Of a stretch of 64,000 bases of DNA, positions 36,195-44,198 are shown in pieces. The translations under genes and the position numbers were made by a program. The notes beneath the pieces were generated by a model that saw only the letters and a list, made by a program, of their open reading frames with translations, did no database searches and was not told where the DNA came from. Numbering within the stretch: position 1 is the first letter of the stretch; each line of letters starts with the position of its first letter. The DNA comes from a bacterium (GTDB lineage Bacteria; Actinomycetota; Acidimicrobiia; Acidimicrobiales; Bin134): positions 25,880 to 89,879 of the forward strand of contig JAPOVT010000013.1 of assembly GCA_026708015.1 (NCBI GenBank). Reading direction: 5' to 3'.

Positions 36195-38815
36195 CCGATC
36201 GCCCTGACGTGGTAGTGATCATGACCGACCAGGAGCGGGCGGTGCCGCCCTACGAGTCCGACGATCTGCGGGAATGGCGTCGTCAGACCCTCGTCGGCAC
36301 CCGGTGGTTTGACGACCACGGGGTCTCGTTCATGCGCCACTACACCGGCTCGCTGGCCTGTGTGCCCAGCCGGCCCACCTTGTTCACCGGGCAGTACCCC
36401 GACGTACACGGTGTGACCCAGACCGATGGCTTGGGGAAAGTGTGGAACGACTCGCGGATGCGGTGGCTGCGCCCTGGTGAGGTGCCCACGCTGGGCCACT
36501 GGTTTCGGGCCGCGGGCTACGACACCCACTATCAGGGCAAGTGGCACATGAGCCACGCCGATCTGTTCAACCCGGCAACCGGCGACGCGCTGGCCACCAA
36601 CGACAGCGACGGTGCCGTCGACCAGAAGGCGATCCAGACTTACCTCGATGCCGACCCTCTCGATGCGTTTGGGTTCTCGGGATGGATCGGCCCCGAGCCC
36701 CACGGTCCTTCCTTCGCCAATACCGGATTCGTGCGCGACCCGCTGATCGCCGACCGGGTGGTGGCCTGGCTCGAAGACCGGTATGCCCGGCGCCGTGCCG
36801 GCGACCCGGAGGCCGCTCGGCCGTTCTTGCTGGTGGCCAGCTTCGTGAACCCCCACGACATCGTGTTCGCACCTGGGTGGCTGCGACGGGGCAGCCCCCG
36901 CACCGCCGGGGTTGAGGATCCACCAGCGGTGCCGCCGTCGCCCACCGATGGCGAGGACCTCTCGACCAAGCCAGCCGCTCAAATCGCCTTTCGGGCCTCA
37001 TATTTGTCGTGCTACGGGCCGCCGCCTCTCATCGACCGGGCCTACCGGACGCGGGCCCAGGCCTACCGCGATCTCTACTACCGCCTTCACGCCGAGGTCG
37101 ACGGCCCGCTGGACCGGGTTCGCCGGGCCGTCACCGACCAAGGATCAGAGAACGCCGTGCTGGTGCGGACGGCCGACCACGGCGAGCTGCTGGGAGCCCA
37201 CGGCGGGCTCCACCAGAAGTGGTTCAACCTGTACGACGAGGCCACCCGGATTCCGTTCACCATCGCCCGGGTCGGGCCTGAGGCGACCGGGGGCCGCCAG
37301 GTCGACGATGCCCCCACCTCCCATGTCGATTTCGTACCCACGCTGTTGGCTGCGGCCGGTATCGACCAGGAGTCAACCGCCGAGGCGCTTGGCAAGACCC
37401 ACACCGAGGTTCATCCCCTGCCCGGTCGCGATCTCATGCCGGTTGTGGACGGCGCTTCGGCACCCGACGCTGATCGGCCGGTCTATCTGTTGACCCGCGA
37501 CAACATGCCCGAGGGCGACTCGAACTTGAGCGCAACGGCTCGGCAAATGCTGCGGTTGGCGAACCCGCCGGCACCACTGCGCATTCAGGTGCCCGCCCAC
37601 GTCGCCGCCAACTTCGAGGGTCTCGTGGCCCGGGTGCCGGATACCGACGCGGCCGGCGGTTCGGGCCATTTGTGGAAAATCGTGCGGAGCTTCGACGATC
37701 CGGCCACCTGGACCGAGCCCGGCGTCCGCCACTTGGCTGCCAACGGACCGGCCGGTCCGGTCCACCGCTTCGAGCCGCTCCCCGATCAGTGGGAGCTTTA
37801 CGACCTCGATACCGATCCGATCGAAGCCCAGAACCTGGCCAGCGACCCGGCTTTCGAAGCCGTCTTCGCCCACCTCGCCGGCCAATTGGCTGCCGAACGA
37901 ACCCGGTGTGTTCCCGACCGCAATCAGCCCTGGCCTTACGTCGATCGCATCCCCTCGGAGGGTCCAATGAAGAAAAATCCCCCACCTCCCGCCCGCCTGC
38001 TGCGCAAGGCACTTCAGCGGGTCGGCATGCATCCTGAAGACGGCCGGCGCTTTGAGGCAGACCTCAGCGGCCTTCGGGCCCTGGTGGTGGCCACCAACCA
38101 CGGCATGCTCGACATCGGCAAGCCCACCGGAGTGTTCTCCAGCGAGATGACCGTGCCCTACTACGCCTTCTTGGACGCCGGCATGGAGGTACACGTGGCC
38201 AGCCCGTCCGGCGGCGAGATCCCCGTCGAACCCCAGTCGCTGAAGCCGGTGATCCGCACCGAGGCCGACGACCGGTTCATGGCCGATGACGACCTACGCC
38301 AGAAGGTCACCGAGTCGCTGGCCATCGGCGATCTCGACATGGCCGACTACGACATCGTGTACTTGGCTGGAGGATGGGGGGCGGCCTTCGACTTCGGCTT
38401 CTCGGAGGACCTCGGCACCCAAGTCACCGAGGCCAATCAGCTCGGCCGGGTGATCGGCGGCGTCTGCCACGGACCGCTCGGCCTACTGCGGGCCAAAGGT
38501 GCCAACGGTGAGCCGCTGGTGAAGGACCGGCGGGTGACCGGGGTGACCGACAAGCAGGTACACGAACTCGGCATCGAGAGCACTCCCTATCATCCCGAGA
38601 CCGAACTGCGCCGAGCTGGGGCCATCTTTGAGAGCACCACCCGGTTCCGCGACACCTTTGCCAACCACTGGGTGGTCGACGGCAACCTGGTCACCGGCCA
38701 GAACCAGAACGCCGCTCCCATGGTGGCCCGGGAAATGATGCAACTCGTCACGAAGGCCCTTCACGAAGCCTGGCGTCAATCCCCTAATCGGAAATCAAGG
38801 TCCAGGCACGTCTGA
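36191..38815 (+). CDS. Sulfatase fused to a DJ-1/PfpI domain
   Basis: 874 residues. Residues 1 to about 590 are a sulfatase (VVVIMTDQERAVPP, formylglycine motif CVPSRPTLFTGQYP near 57, YQGKWHM near 115, DHGELLGAHGG). Residues 593-874 are a DJ-1/PfpI (Hsp31-like) domain with the nucleophile-elbow CHGPLGLL and AGGWGAAFDFG. No stop separates them, but ATG 37967 (residue 593) is preceded by GGAGGG 4 nt upstream, so the DJ-1 part may also be made alone. Fusion of these two families is unusual. The 3' end overlaps the converging RCC1 gene by 21 nt. Confidence 0.88.
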   Translation: MTDRPDVVVIMTDQERAVPPYESDDLREWRRQTLVGTRWFDDHGVSFMRHYTGSLACVPSRPTLFTGQYPDVHGVTQTDGLGKVWNDSRMRWLRPGEVPTLGHWFRAAGYDTHYQGKWHMSHADLFNPATGDALATNDSDGAVDQKAIQTYLDADPLDAFGFSGWIGPEPHGPSFANTGFVRDPLIADRVVAWLEDRYARRRAGDPEAARPFLLVASFVNPHDIVFAPGWLRRGSPRTAGVEDPPAVPPSPTDGEDLSTKPAAQIAFRASYLSCYGPPPLIDRAYRTRAQAYRDLYYRLHAEVDGPLDRVRRAVTDQGSENAVLVRTADHGELLGAHGGLHQKWFNLYDEATRIPFTIARVGPEATGGRQVDDAPTSHVDFVPTLLAAAGIDQESTAEALGKTHTEVHPLPGRDLMPVVDGASAPDADRPVYLLTRDNMPEGDSNLSATARQMLRLANPPAPLRIQVPAHVAANFEGLVARVPDTDAAGGSGHLWKIVRSFDDPATWTEPGVRHLAANGPAGPVHRFEPLPDQWELYDLDTDPIEAQNLASDPAFEAVFAHLAGQLAAERTRCVPDRNQPWPYVDRIPSEGPMKKNPPPPARLLRKALQRVGMHPEDGRRFEADLSGLRALVVATNHGMLDIGKPTGVFSSEMTVPYYAFLDAGMEVHVASPSGGEIPVEPQSLKPVIRTEADDRFMADDDLRQKVTESLAIGDLDMADYDIVYLAGGWGAAFDFGFSEDLGTQVTEANQLGRVIGGVCHGPLGLLRAKGANGEPLVKDRRVTGVTDKQVHELGIESTPYHPETELRRAGAIFESTTRFRDTFANHWVVDGNLVTGQNQNAAPMVAREMMQLVTKALHEAWRQSPNRKSRSRHV

Positions 38816-39985
38816 TTGGCCATAGTCGTTGAATCTATTGTCGCCCCAGCAGACGACGGTCTGATCGACCTTGACCCCGCAGGAATGCGCGACTCCTGAA
38901 CTCACTGAGGTGTACTTCCCGGCCGGTACATCTCCATCATCGAAGCTGTCACCCCAACAGCTGATGGTTTGGTCGGTCCTGACCCCGCATGCATGACTTT
39001 CACCTGCTGATAGGGAGACGAACTTCCCAGCTGGCGCAGCAAGCTGGCCCCACGAGTGACTACCCCAGCAGATGATCGACTGATCGGCTTTCAGACCACA
39101 CGTATAGGAGCTTCCAGCAGTTACATCGATGAACATACCAGCGGGCGGATCAGACTGCCCCATGTCGTTTTTGCCCCAGCAGGCAATTGTCTGGTCAACC
39201 CTTATCCCGCATGAATGCTCTGTGCCAGCGACTATGGCGACAAATTTCCCCTCTGGGGAATCAGATTGGCCCCAAGGATTGTTGTGCCAGCAGACAGCGG
39301 CCTGATCGGTGCTTATCCCGCACGAATGCCAGGAACTAGTTGACACGTCGGTGAACCGCCCCCTAGGGGCATTCGAGATGCCCGCGGTGTCTTCCCCCCA
39401 GCAGACAATTGTCTCGTCGACCCTTATGGCGCAAGTATCGTCATAGCCAGCCGACAGCACTGTGAATTTCCCATCAGGGGCAACGGCTTGGCCCCACTGG
39501 TTCCTTCCCCAACAAACGATTGACTTATCAGCTCGTAGCCCGCATGAGTGGTGAAAGCCCGCTGACACCGCGGTGTAAGCGACTGGGTTTGTCCTCGGAG
39601 GTCGGGAATCGGATCCAAGCTGGTCAGCACAGCCGTCGGGAACCAGTTGGGTGTCTACTTCAAATTGGCAGCGATAGATGTTTAATAGAGATTCTTGGTT
39701 GACGATCAGCTGGTCGCGAACTGAGATATCGTCGGCAGTGGGCGTACCCTCAAAGTCGCCTGGCAGGACTGGCCCTTGCTTTACCTTGCGGCCAGCACAA
39801 CCGCCGGATACTGCCGAGGTGTCCACCCCGAATAGACAGCGGTAAGTGTTCAACAAAGACTCCTGTTCGGCTATCAGCTGGTCCCGCTCTCTTACCTCTT
39901 CTACAGTCTGCGCCGCAGCTACCCCTCCAGAAAACACCACAACTATCAGCCCTGCCAGCGCACCTACTATTGCTTTGAACTTCAT
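38795..39985 (-). CDS. Secreted RCC1-repeat protein
   Basis: 396 residues with a signal peptide (start MKFKAIVGALAGLIVVVF, cleavage after AAA). Two related N-terminal modules of about 45 residues, each RDQLI..QESLLN.YRC.F.VDT followed by GCA, are then followed by seven RCC1-like repeats of about 37 residues of the form SAGxxHSCGLRxDxxIxCWGxNxxGQ, with paired cysteines in each blade. It probably forms an exported beta-propeller, with adhesion or binding of a surface ligand as the likely role. Start ATG 39985 fits the signal peptide; the longer frame upstream enters the scrap region. Confidence 0.85.
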   Translation of the reverse strand: MKFKAIVGALAGLIVVVFSGGVAAAQTVEEVRERDQLIAEQESLLNTYRCLFGVDTSAVSGGCAGRKVKQGPVLPGDFEGTPTADDISVRDQLIVNQESLLNIYRCQFEVDTQLVPDGCADQLGSDSRPPRTNPVAYTAVSAGFHHSCGLRADKSIVCWGRNQWGQAVAPDGKFTVLSAGYDDTCAIRVDETIVCWGEDTAGISNAPRGRFTDVSTSSWHSCGISTDQAAVCWHNNPWGQSDSPEGKFVAIVAGTEHSCGIRVDQTIACWGKNDMGQSDPPAGMFIDVTAGSSYTCGLKADQSIICWGSHSWGQLAAPAGKFVSLSAGESHACGVRTDQTISCWGDSFDDGDVPAGKYTSVSSGVAHSCGVKVDQTVVCWGDNRFNDYGQSDVPGP

Positions 39986-40009
39986 GGCCAGGCAGGTTAT
40001 CCAACCGCT

Positions 40010-40257
40010 GGGGCAAGGTGGGATGCGTACCATTCGGCCAGATCTTCTGGGGTCCGCGGGTCGCCGGGGAATCCACCAACCCCGTAGGCACCATCAGAGA
40101 CAATGGCCGATGGAGATGGCCAGACTGGATAGGCGTTGAGGGCGTCTCCTCTGTACACCGACCAAACTCGCCCGTCTCCATTGACAGCAGACACAAATCC
40201 TCCTTCGCGGGCACCAAATGGGAGCCTGCGATTGGCCTCCCTTGGGAATGATCCCAT
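40010..40257 (-). pseudogene. 5' fragment of a DNA methyltransferase gene
   Basis: Codes for the first 77 residues of a paralogue of the methyltransferase at 12190-13275 (same start MGSFPREANRRLPFGA, SDGAYGVGGFPGDPRTPEDLAEWYA), then diverges and stops at 39997. The catalytic core beyond motif IV is missing. Confidence 0.85.
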
Positions 40258-40391
40258 GCCGCACCTCGCCCGGTGATGGATGCTCGGACGGCTTGGTACG
40301 GAGCCGCGACCGGCGACGACACTACTGGGACTCGGTGACAGATTCGCTCTTCAGCCGACTCGGCCAGCCTCCGCTCATGCCGCCGACTCGG
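40024..40391. repeat. 368-bp direct repeat, copy 2
   Basis: Second copy of 13042-13409, same orientation and equal length. Its left edge is where the methyltransferase homology breaks off, and its right edge joins a DUF2855 fragment. Confidence 0.85.
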
Positions 40392-40436
40392 TGAGCCAGC
40401 GACCGGTGTCGTCGAATAGCTCGTGCCAGGCAGCGA
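40388..40436 (-). pseudogene. DUF2855 gene fragment
   Basis: About 48 bp matching 18283-18331 of the intact DUF2855 gene. On the minus strand it reads AWHELFDDTGRWLT against AWHELLNDTDRWLT. The changes look like protein-level divergence, so the source was a paralogue. No neighbouring DUF2855 sequence remains. 40437-40497 is unassigned. Confidence 0.7.
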
Positions 40437-40497
40437 AGATTTGCCCTCCTACCCCTCCAATTGACCAAATTGACTCGCAAGCGGAGGCTGGAGTTCC

Positions 40498-40530
40498 CTA
40501 GCCGGTGTTTCTGAGTCCCGCGGCGATGCC
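40498..40530 (-). pseudogene. 3' end of a ppc copy
   Basis: The minus strand reads GIAAGLRNTG and a TAG stop, exactly the last ten residues of phosphoenolpyruvate carboxylase encoded at 13906-16629. Only this tip remains. Confidence 0.7.
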
Positions 40531-40532
40531 GT

Positions 40533-40773
40533 CTGGTGGATGCCGGCCAAGGAGTGGTCATGCGCATGGCCGGAGGCGGGTCGATGTCCCCCCTTCCTGG
40601 CCGCGGTTCTGATCACACATCTGCATAGCGACCACATCTGCGATCTCAACGACGTGATCACCACCCACTTGGCCATGACCGGAGGGAACGGCGCGCTCGC
40701 CGTATTCGGACCGGTGGGCACAGCGCAGCTTTTGGAGCGCCAAATTCATACCCTGGAGGCTGATATCAGCTAA
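40533..40773 (+). pseudogene. Fragment a of a metallo-beta-lactamase-fold hydrolase
   Basis: Matches residues 32-110 of the hydrolase at 32593: VDAGQGVVMRMAGGGS, then a one-base frameshift near 40585, then FLAAVLITHLHSDHICDLND through LEADIS. It stops exactly where fragment b at 11771 begins. The metal motif HLHSDH is intact but the gene has no start or C-terminal half. Confidence 0.85.
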
Positions 40774-40776
40774 TCG

Positions 40777-41145
40777 TCAGCTGGCGAGTCGATACAAGAT
40801 GAGCTGGGTGGGAACCAGCCGCTGTTCGACCGGGTCGACCGCGAGGGCTAGGCCCTCAAGGGTGTAGGCCCCCAGCAGTACCGGGCCTTCGTCCTCGCCG
40901 AATACCACCAGGGTCACTTCTCTTTCCCCCTCCACCGTCACCCATGCTCGCCCGTATTCCATGACTGCCCGTCGGCCGTCGGCCAACAGAAATCGGCGTT
41001 GGCCAATGGGCGCCACTCCCATATCGCGTAGCAACCGGCCGGGCAGGGTGGTGTAAGCGGCACCAGTGTCAACGATCGCCTCGATCTCCCTGGACTCCCC
41101 GCCGTCCATGCCAGCAACTCGAATGGGCAGTGCAAAGGTTCCCAC
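40777..41145 (-). CDS. Clan AA (retropepsin-like) aspartic protease domain protein
   Basis: 122 residues built around the retropepsin-like active-site motif AIVDTGAAYTTLP near residue 25, followed by the flap and VLLGAYTLEGL typical of single-domain bacterial aspartyl proteases, which act as dimers. No signal peptide. It is the only apparently intact gene between 40.0 and 42.3 kb. Substrate unknown. 41146-41220 is AT-rich and probably holds its promoter. Confidence 0.82.
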   Translation of the reverse strand: MGTFALPIRVAGMDGGESREIEAIVDTGAAYTTLPGRLLRDMGVAPIGQRRFLLADGRRAVMEYGRAWVTVEGEREVTLVVFGEDEGPVLLGAYTLEGLALAVDPVEQRLVPTQLILYRLAS

Positions 41146-41220
41146 GCCGGAACCCTACCCGTCGCTTATTAGACTGTCAATCAATGAAATTATATTAAAA
41201 TTACGGTAACAACCACATGA

Positions 41221-41362
41221 TCAAATCTCGATGGCCAGTTCCGAGCGAAGGTCGGTGGATGAGGCGGCCACCACCAGTTGGCATTGGCCGGGGTCGACGG
41301 CCCAGCAGTGCGTTTCGGAGTCCCAGCGGGCGAAGGAGTGCTCATTGAACTCGATCACCGGC
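41221..41362 (-). pseudogene. 3' remnant of a glycoside hydrolase family 3 gene
   Basis: The minus strand reads FARWDSETHCWAVDPGQCQL and VVAASSTDLRSELAIEI followed by a TGA. This is the end of the fibronectin-III-like domain that closes family 3 beta-glucosidases. Nothing upstream of it remains. Confidence 0.6.
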
Positions 41363-41364
41363 CG

Positions 41365-41962
41365 GGTTCAATCGGTCGTGGCAAGACCTCGTTCATGAAC
41401 GGGGTGGGCGGCTTGACTCCCGCCAACGGCCGAGTGGAGATCTACGGGACCGAAGTGAGCCGGCTGGCCGCTCATCGCCGCCACCGGCATCGCCTGGGAC
41501 GGGCCTTCCAGGCCGCCACCCTGTTCCCCGATCTCACCGTGCGAGAGACGGTGCAGGTGGCGCTGGAGCGGCGCCTGCCCACTCGGTTCTGGCCTGCGGC
41601 CCTGGCTCTGCCTCCCGGTGTTCGCCGCGAACGGCGACAGGTCAGGGCGGCTGACGACCTGATCGGCTTCTTCGGACTCGGCGACTACGCCGACAAGTTT
41701 GTCGCCGAGCTGTCCACCGGCACCCGGCGGATCGTAGAGCTGGCCTGTTTGGTGGCAGGCGGATCCCACCTGCTCTGTCTCGACGAGCCCACCGCCGGGG
41801 TGGCCCAACGGGAAGCCGAGGCCCTGGTGCCGCTGTTGCACGGGGTGCGCCGGGAACTCGACGCGTCGGTGCTGTTGATCGAGCACGACATGCCGCTGGT
41901 GATGTCGATCAGCGACCGGATCTATGGCCTGGACGCCGGAGAGGTGATCGCCCAGGGGACAA
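41365..41962 (+). pseudogene. LivG-like ABC ATPase, both ends missing
   Basis: Homology starts at the Walker A (IGRGKTSF) and runs through Q-loop FQAATLFPDLTVRE, signature LSTGTRRIVELA, Walker B LLCLDEPTAGV, H-loop EHDMPLVM and LDAGEVIAQGT, as in branched-chain amino-acid transporter ATPases. The N-terminal strand before Walker A and the final C-terminal part are replaced by unrelated sequence, so it is dead despite a long open frame. Confidence 0.8.
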
Positions 41963-41964
41963 TT

Positions 41965-42237
41965 GCAGTAGCCGCTGGGGTCGAAGAGATCTTCTCGGCT
42001 CGTAACGCCGGGATCCATGAGGACCACCTGTTCGTTGTCGGTCGGGGTTGCCGGCTCCTTGTTGGTCTTGTCGGGGGTGATGAACAGGTCGGGCCGTTGC
42101 TCGCCAGACACTTCGGCCTGGGCGATCTCGACAATCCGGTCGATCATGGCGTCGGTGACCGCCCGGTCGGCAAACCCCCGCTCAATGAAGAACCCGTTCT
42201 CCTCCCAGCTCGCCCGCTGCGCCTCGGTCAACCCCAT
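41965..42237 (-). pseudogene. 5' fragment of a phytanoyl-CoA dioxygenase family gene
   Basis: Starts with MGLTEAQRASWEENGFFIERG and continues for about 85 residues that fit the N-terminus of PhyH-type Fe(II)/2-oxoglutarate oxygenases. It then runs into antisense of the LivG remnant, losing the HxD metal site. Confidence 0.65.
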
Positions 42238-42323
42238 CGAAAGAAATCTACCAACGGTCGATTATGCGCACGAGCAGAGATCGCTCCCCTACCAACTAGA
42301 ACCCGGCGTGTACTGTCCGATCC

Positions 42324-42560
42324 ATGTGGAGACCATTTGACGTGATGCTCCTGGCCATTGGTGCGGTCAGTGGTTTCTCAGGAACCACTTGGCTTGCCAT
42401 TTGGGCAACATCAGCGAACGAGACCGTGGGCGACAATTTCACCCCGGTGGGGTGGATTTTGCTGTTGCTATTCGCCATCGCCTGCGGCATTGGCCTTCTC
42501 TATCGAGAGGGACTCAGAGTGCGAGAGAAAAAACAGCAGAAACCTCCTCAGCCCGAATAG
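42324..42560 (+). CDS. Small two-helix membrane protein
   Basis: 78 residues with two hydrophobic segments (residues 6-28 and 41-60) and a basic C-terminal tail (REGLRVREKKQQK). No family recognised. It is the first apparently intact gene to the right of the scrap region. Confidence 0.55.
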   Translation: MWRPFDVMLLAIGAVSGFSGTTWLAIWATSANETVGDNFTPVGWILLLLFAIACGIGLLYREGLRVREKKQQKPPQPE

Positions 42561-42589
42561 GACCACCTCATCGCCCCTAGGGTGGGGCC

Positions 42590-43384
42590 ATGTCAACAGA
42601 GCGATCGATTGAGTTGGAAGTAGCGGTAGCGGGGGCGCCGGAGGAGGTGTGGCGGGCGGTGGCCACGGGGCCAGGAATCTCCTCGTGGTACGTGCCCCAT
42701 ACGGTGGAGGAGCGGGCCGGTGGTGCGGCCATGGCTTCGTTTGGACCGGGGCCGGAGATGCAGATTCCCGGTCGGGTGGCGGTGTGGGAACCGCCTCGGC
42801 GAATTTGCTTCGACGGCGGTGAGGGAGTGGACGGACTGGAGTTCGAATGGACGGTGGAGCCCGCAGGCGAAGACCGGTGCAAGGTGCGGCTGGTGAACTC
42901 CGGCTTCGGCCAAGGCGAGGAATGGGACGCCCAATATGACGCCATGGTGGAGGGCTGGGGCTTGTTCATGTCCAACCTCGGGCTGCACTTGGAGCACTTC
43001 GGAGGGCAGACGGCCGTCTCGGTGCTGCCCACCGCCATGGGAACCAGCTCCCGTGATGAGCAATGGGCCGGGCTCACAACCGCACTGGGTATCTCGTCGG
43101 CCCCGGGGGTGGGCGAGCGGATCGAAGCCAACTCGCCCGATGCTCCCCCGCTGGCTGGCACGGTGGTGGAAGCCGGACCCTACCGGATCGCCCTTCTGCT
43201 TGATGAGCCCGCACCGGGCACCGCCTTTGTGGCGGTGGAGTCATTTGGCGAGCACGCCGGGGCGTCGGTGTGGCTGTACCTCTACGGAGCCGACGGGACC
43301 GAGGCCGCCGAGCGGGATGGACCCCTTTGGCAGGATTGGCTGACGGGTGCCCTAGGAGAAGAAGGAGCAGATGGAAGCCCTTAG
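42590..43384 (+). CDS. SRPBCC/AHSA1-like protein
   Basis: 264 residues. The N-terminal 140 residues are an AHSA1-type START-like domain (VAVAGAPEEVWRAVATGPGI, then RVAVWEPPRRICF); the rest is a second, less clear half. GGTGGGG stands just before ATG 42590. The stop overlaps the SDR gene by 14 nt. Confidence 0.8.
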   Translation: MSTERSIELEVAVAGAPEEVWRAVATGPGISSWYVPHTVEERAGGAAMASFGPGPEMQIPGRVAVWEPPRRICFDGGEGVDGLEFEWTVEPAGEDRCKVRLVNSGFGQGEEWDAQYDAMVEGWGLFMSNLGLHLEHFGGQTAVSVLPTAMGTSSRDEQWAGLTTALGISSAPGVGERIEANSPDAPPLAGTVVEAGPYRIALLLDEPAPGTAFVAVESFGEHAGASVWLYLYGADGTEAAERDGPLWQDWLTGALGEEGADGSP

Positions 43385-44153
43385 TGAGCGCAAGATCCTG
43401 GTGGTAGGGGCCTCGTCGGGCTTGGGCCGGGCTACCGCCATCGCGCTTCAGCGCAACGGCGCTCACGTTGCGTTCGCCGCCCGCCGCCGCGACGTGCTGG
43501 ACGAAGCGGTAGCCGAAGCCGGAGGGGGCCATGTGGTGGTCATCAACGCCCTCGACCCTGCCAGCATCGAGCAGGGGGTGGCCGAGGCCGCCAGCGTGCT
43601 CGGCGGCCTCGACGGCATCGTCTATACCTCGGGCATGTCGCCCATGGCGCCGATGGCCGAGTTGACTCAAGAGGACTGGCAGGCGGTGTTCGGAGTCAAC
43701 ACGTTCGGACCGAACCTGATAATCAAGGCCGCCCTGCCCCATCTCAGCGAGGACGCAGTGGTGGCCGCGGTGTCTTCCGACTCCACTGAGATGCCCCGCC
43801 ACTCGCTGGTTCCCTACGCCGCCTCCAAGCGAGCCTTGGAGGCGACCATGGAGGGATGGCGAACTGAGACACTGGGAACTCGCCGGTTTGTCACCGTCAT
43901 CCTCGGGCCCACCATGCCCACCGAATTCGCCAACTCATTCACCCCGGAGGCATTCGAAGCGGCCATTCCCCACTGGCAGCGCCAAGGGTTCCGCACCGGA
44001 ATCATGAACGGCCATGAAGTGGCCCACGGACTGGTTTCTTGCATGGCCGCGATGTTCGCGGCGCCCACTTTCGGGATCGAGTCGCTGCTGCTGCGGTCGC
44101 CCGAGCCCGAGGTGGCCATCGAGTACTCCGCCGACGTCGAGCAAGGACAGTGA
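43371..44153 (+). CDS. Short-chain dehydrogenase/reductase
   Basis: 260-residue classical SDR: nucleotide-binding GASSGLGRATAIAL near residue 13, VYTSGMS in the NNAG position, catalytic Ser and the YAASK motif (VPYAASKRALE near 143). AAGGAG precedes ATG 43371. Uses NAD(P)(H) on an unknown alcohol or ketone; co-transcribed with the SRPBCC gene. Confidence 0.92.
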   Translation: MEALSERKILVVGASSGLGRATAIALQRNGAHVAFAARRRDVLDEAVAEAGGGHVVVINALDPASIEQGVAEAASVLGGLDGIVYTSGMSPMAPMAELTQEDWQAVFGVNTFGPNLIIKAALPHLSEDAVVAAVSSDSTEMPRHSLVPYAASKRALEATMEGWRTETLGTRRFVTVILGPTMPTEFANSFTPEAFEAAIPHWQRQGFRTGIMNGHEVAHGLVSCMAAMFAAPTFGIESLLLRSPEPEVAIEYSADVEQGQ

Positions 44154-44198
44154 GCAAACTGTCGAACGTCGCCGTCGACCTGCTGGATTGGCGGCCAT

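Noticed and set aside
41368..42237. 289-residue reading frame starting as a PhyH protein
   Set aside because: Only the first 85 residues fit the family; the rest is antisense of the LivG remnant, so it is listed as a fragment.
41278..42345. 355-residue ABC ATPase reading frame taken as an intact gene
   Set aside because: Sequence before Walker A is antisense of a GH3 end and the C-terminus is antisense of PhyH.
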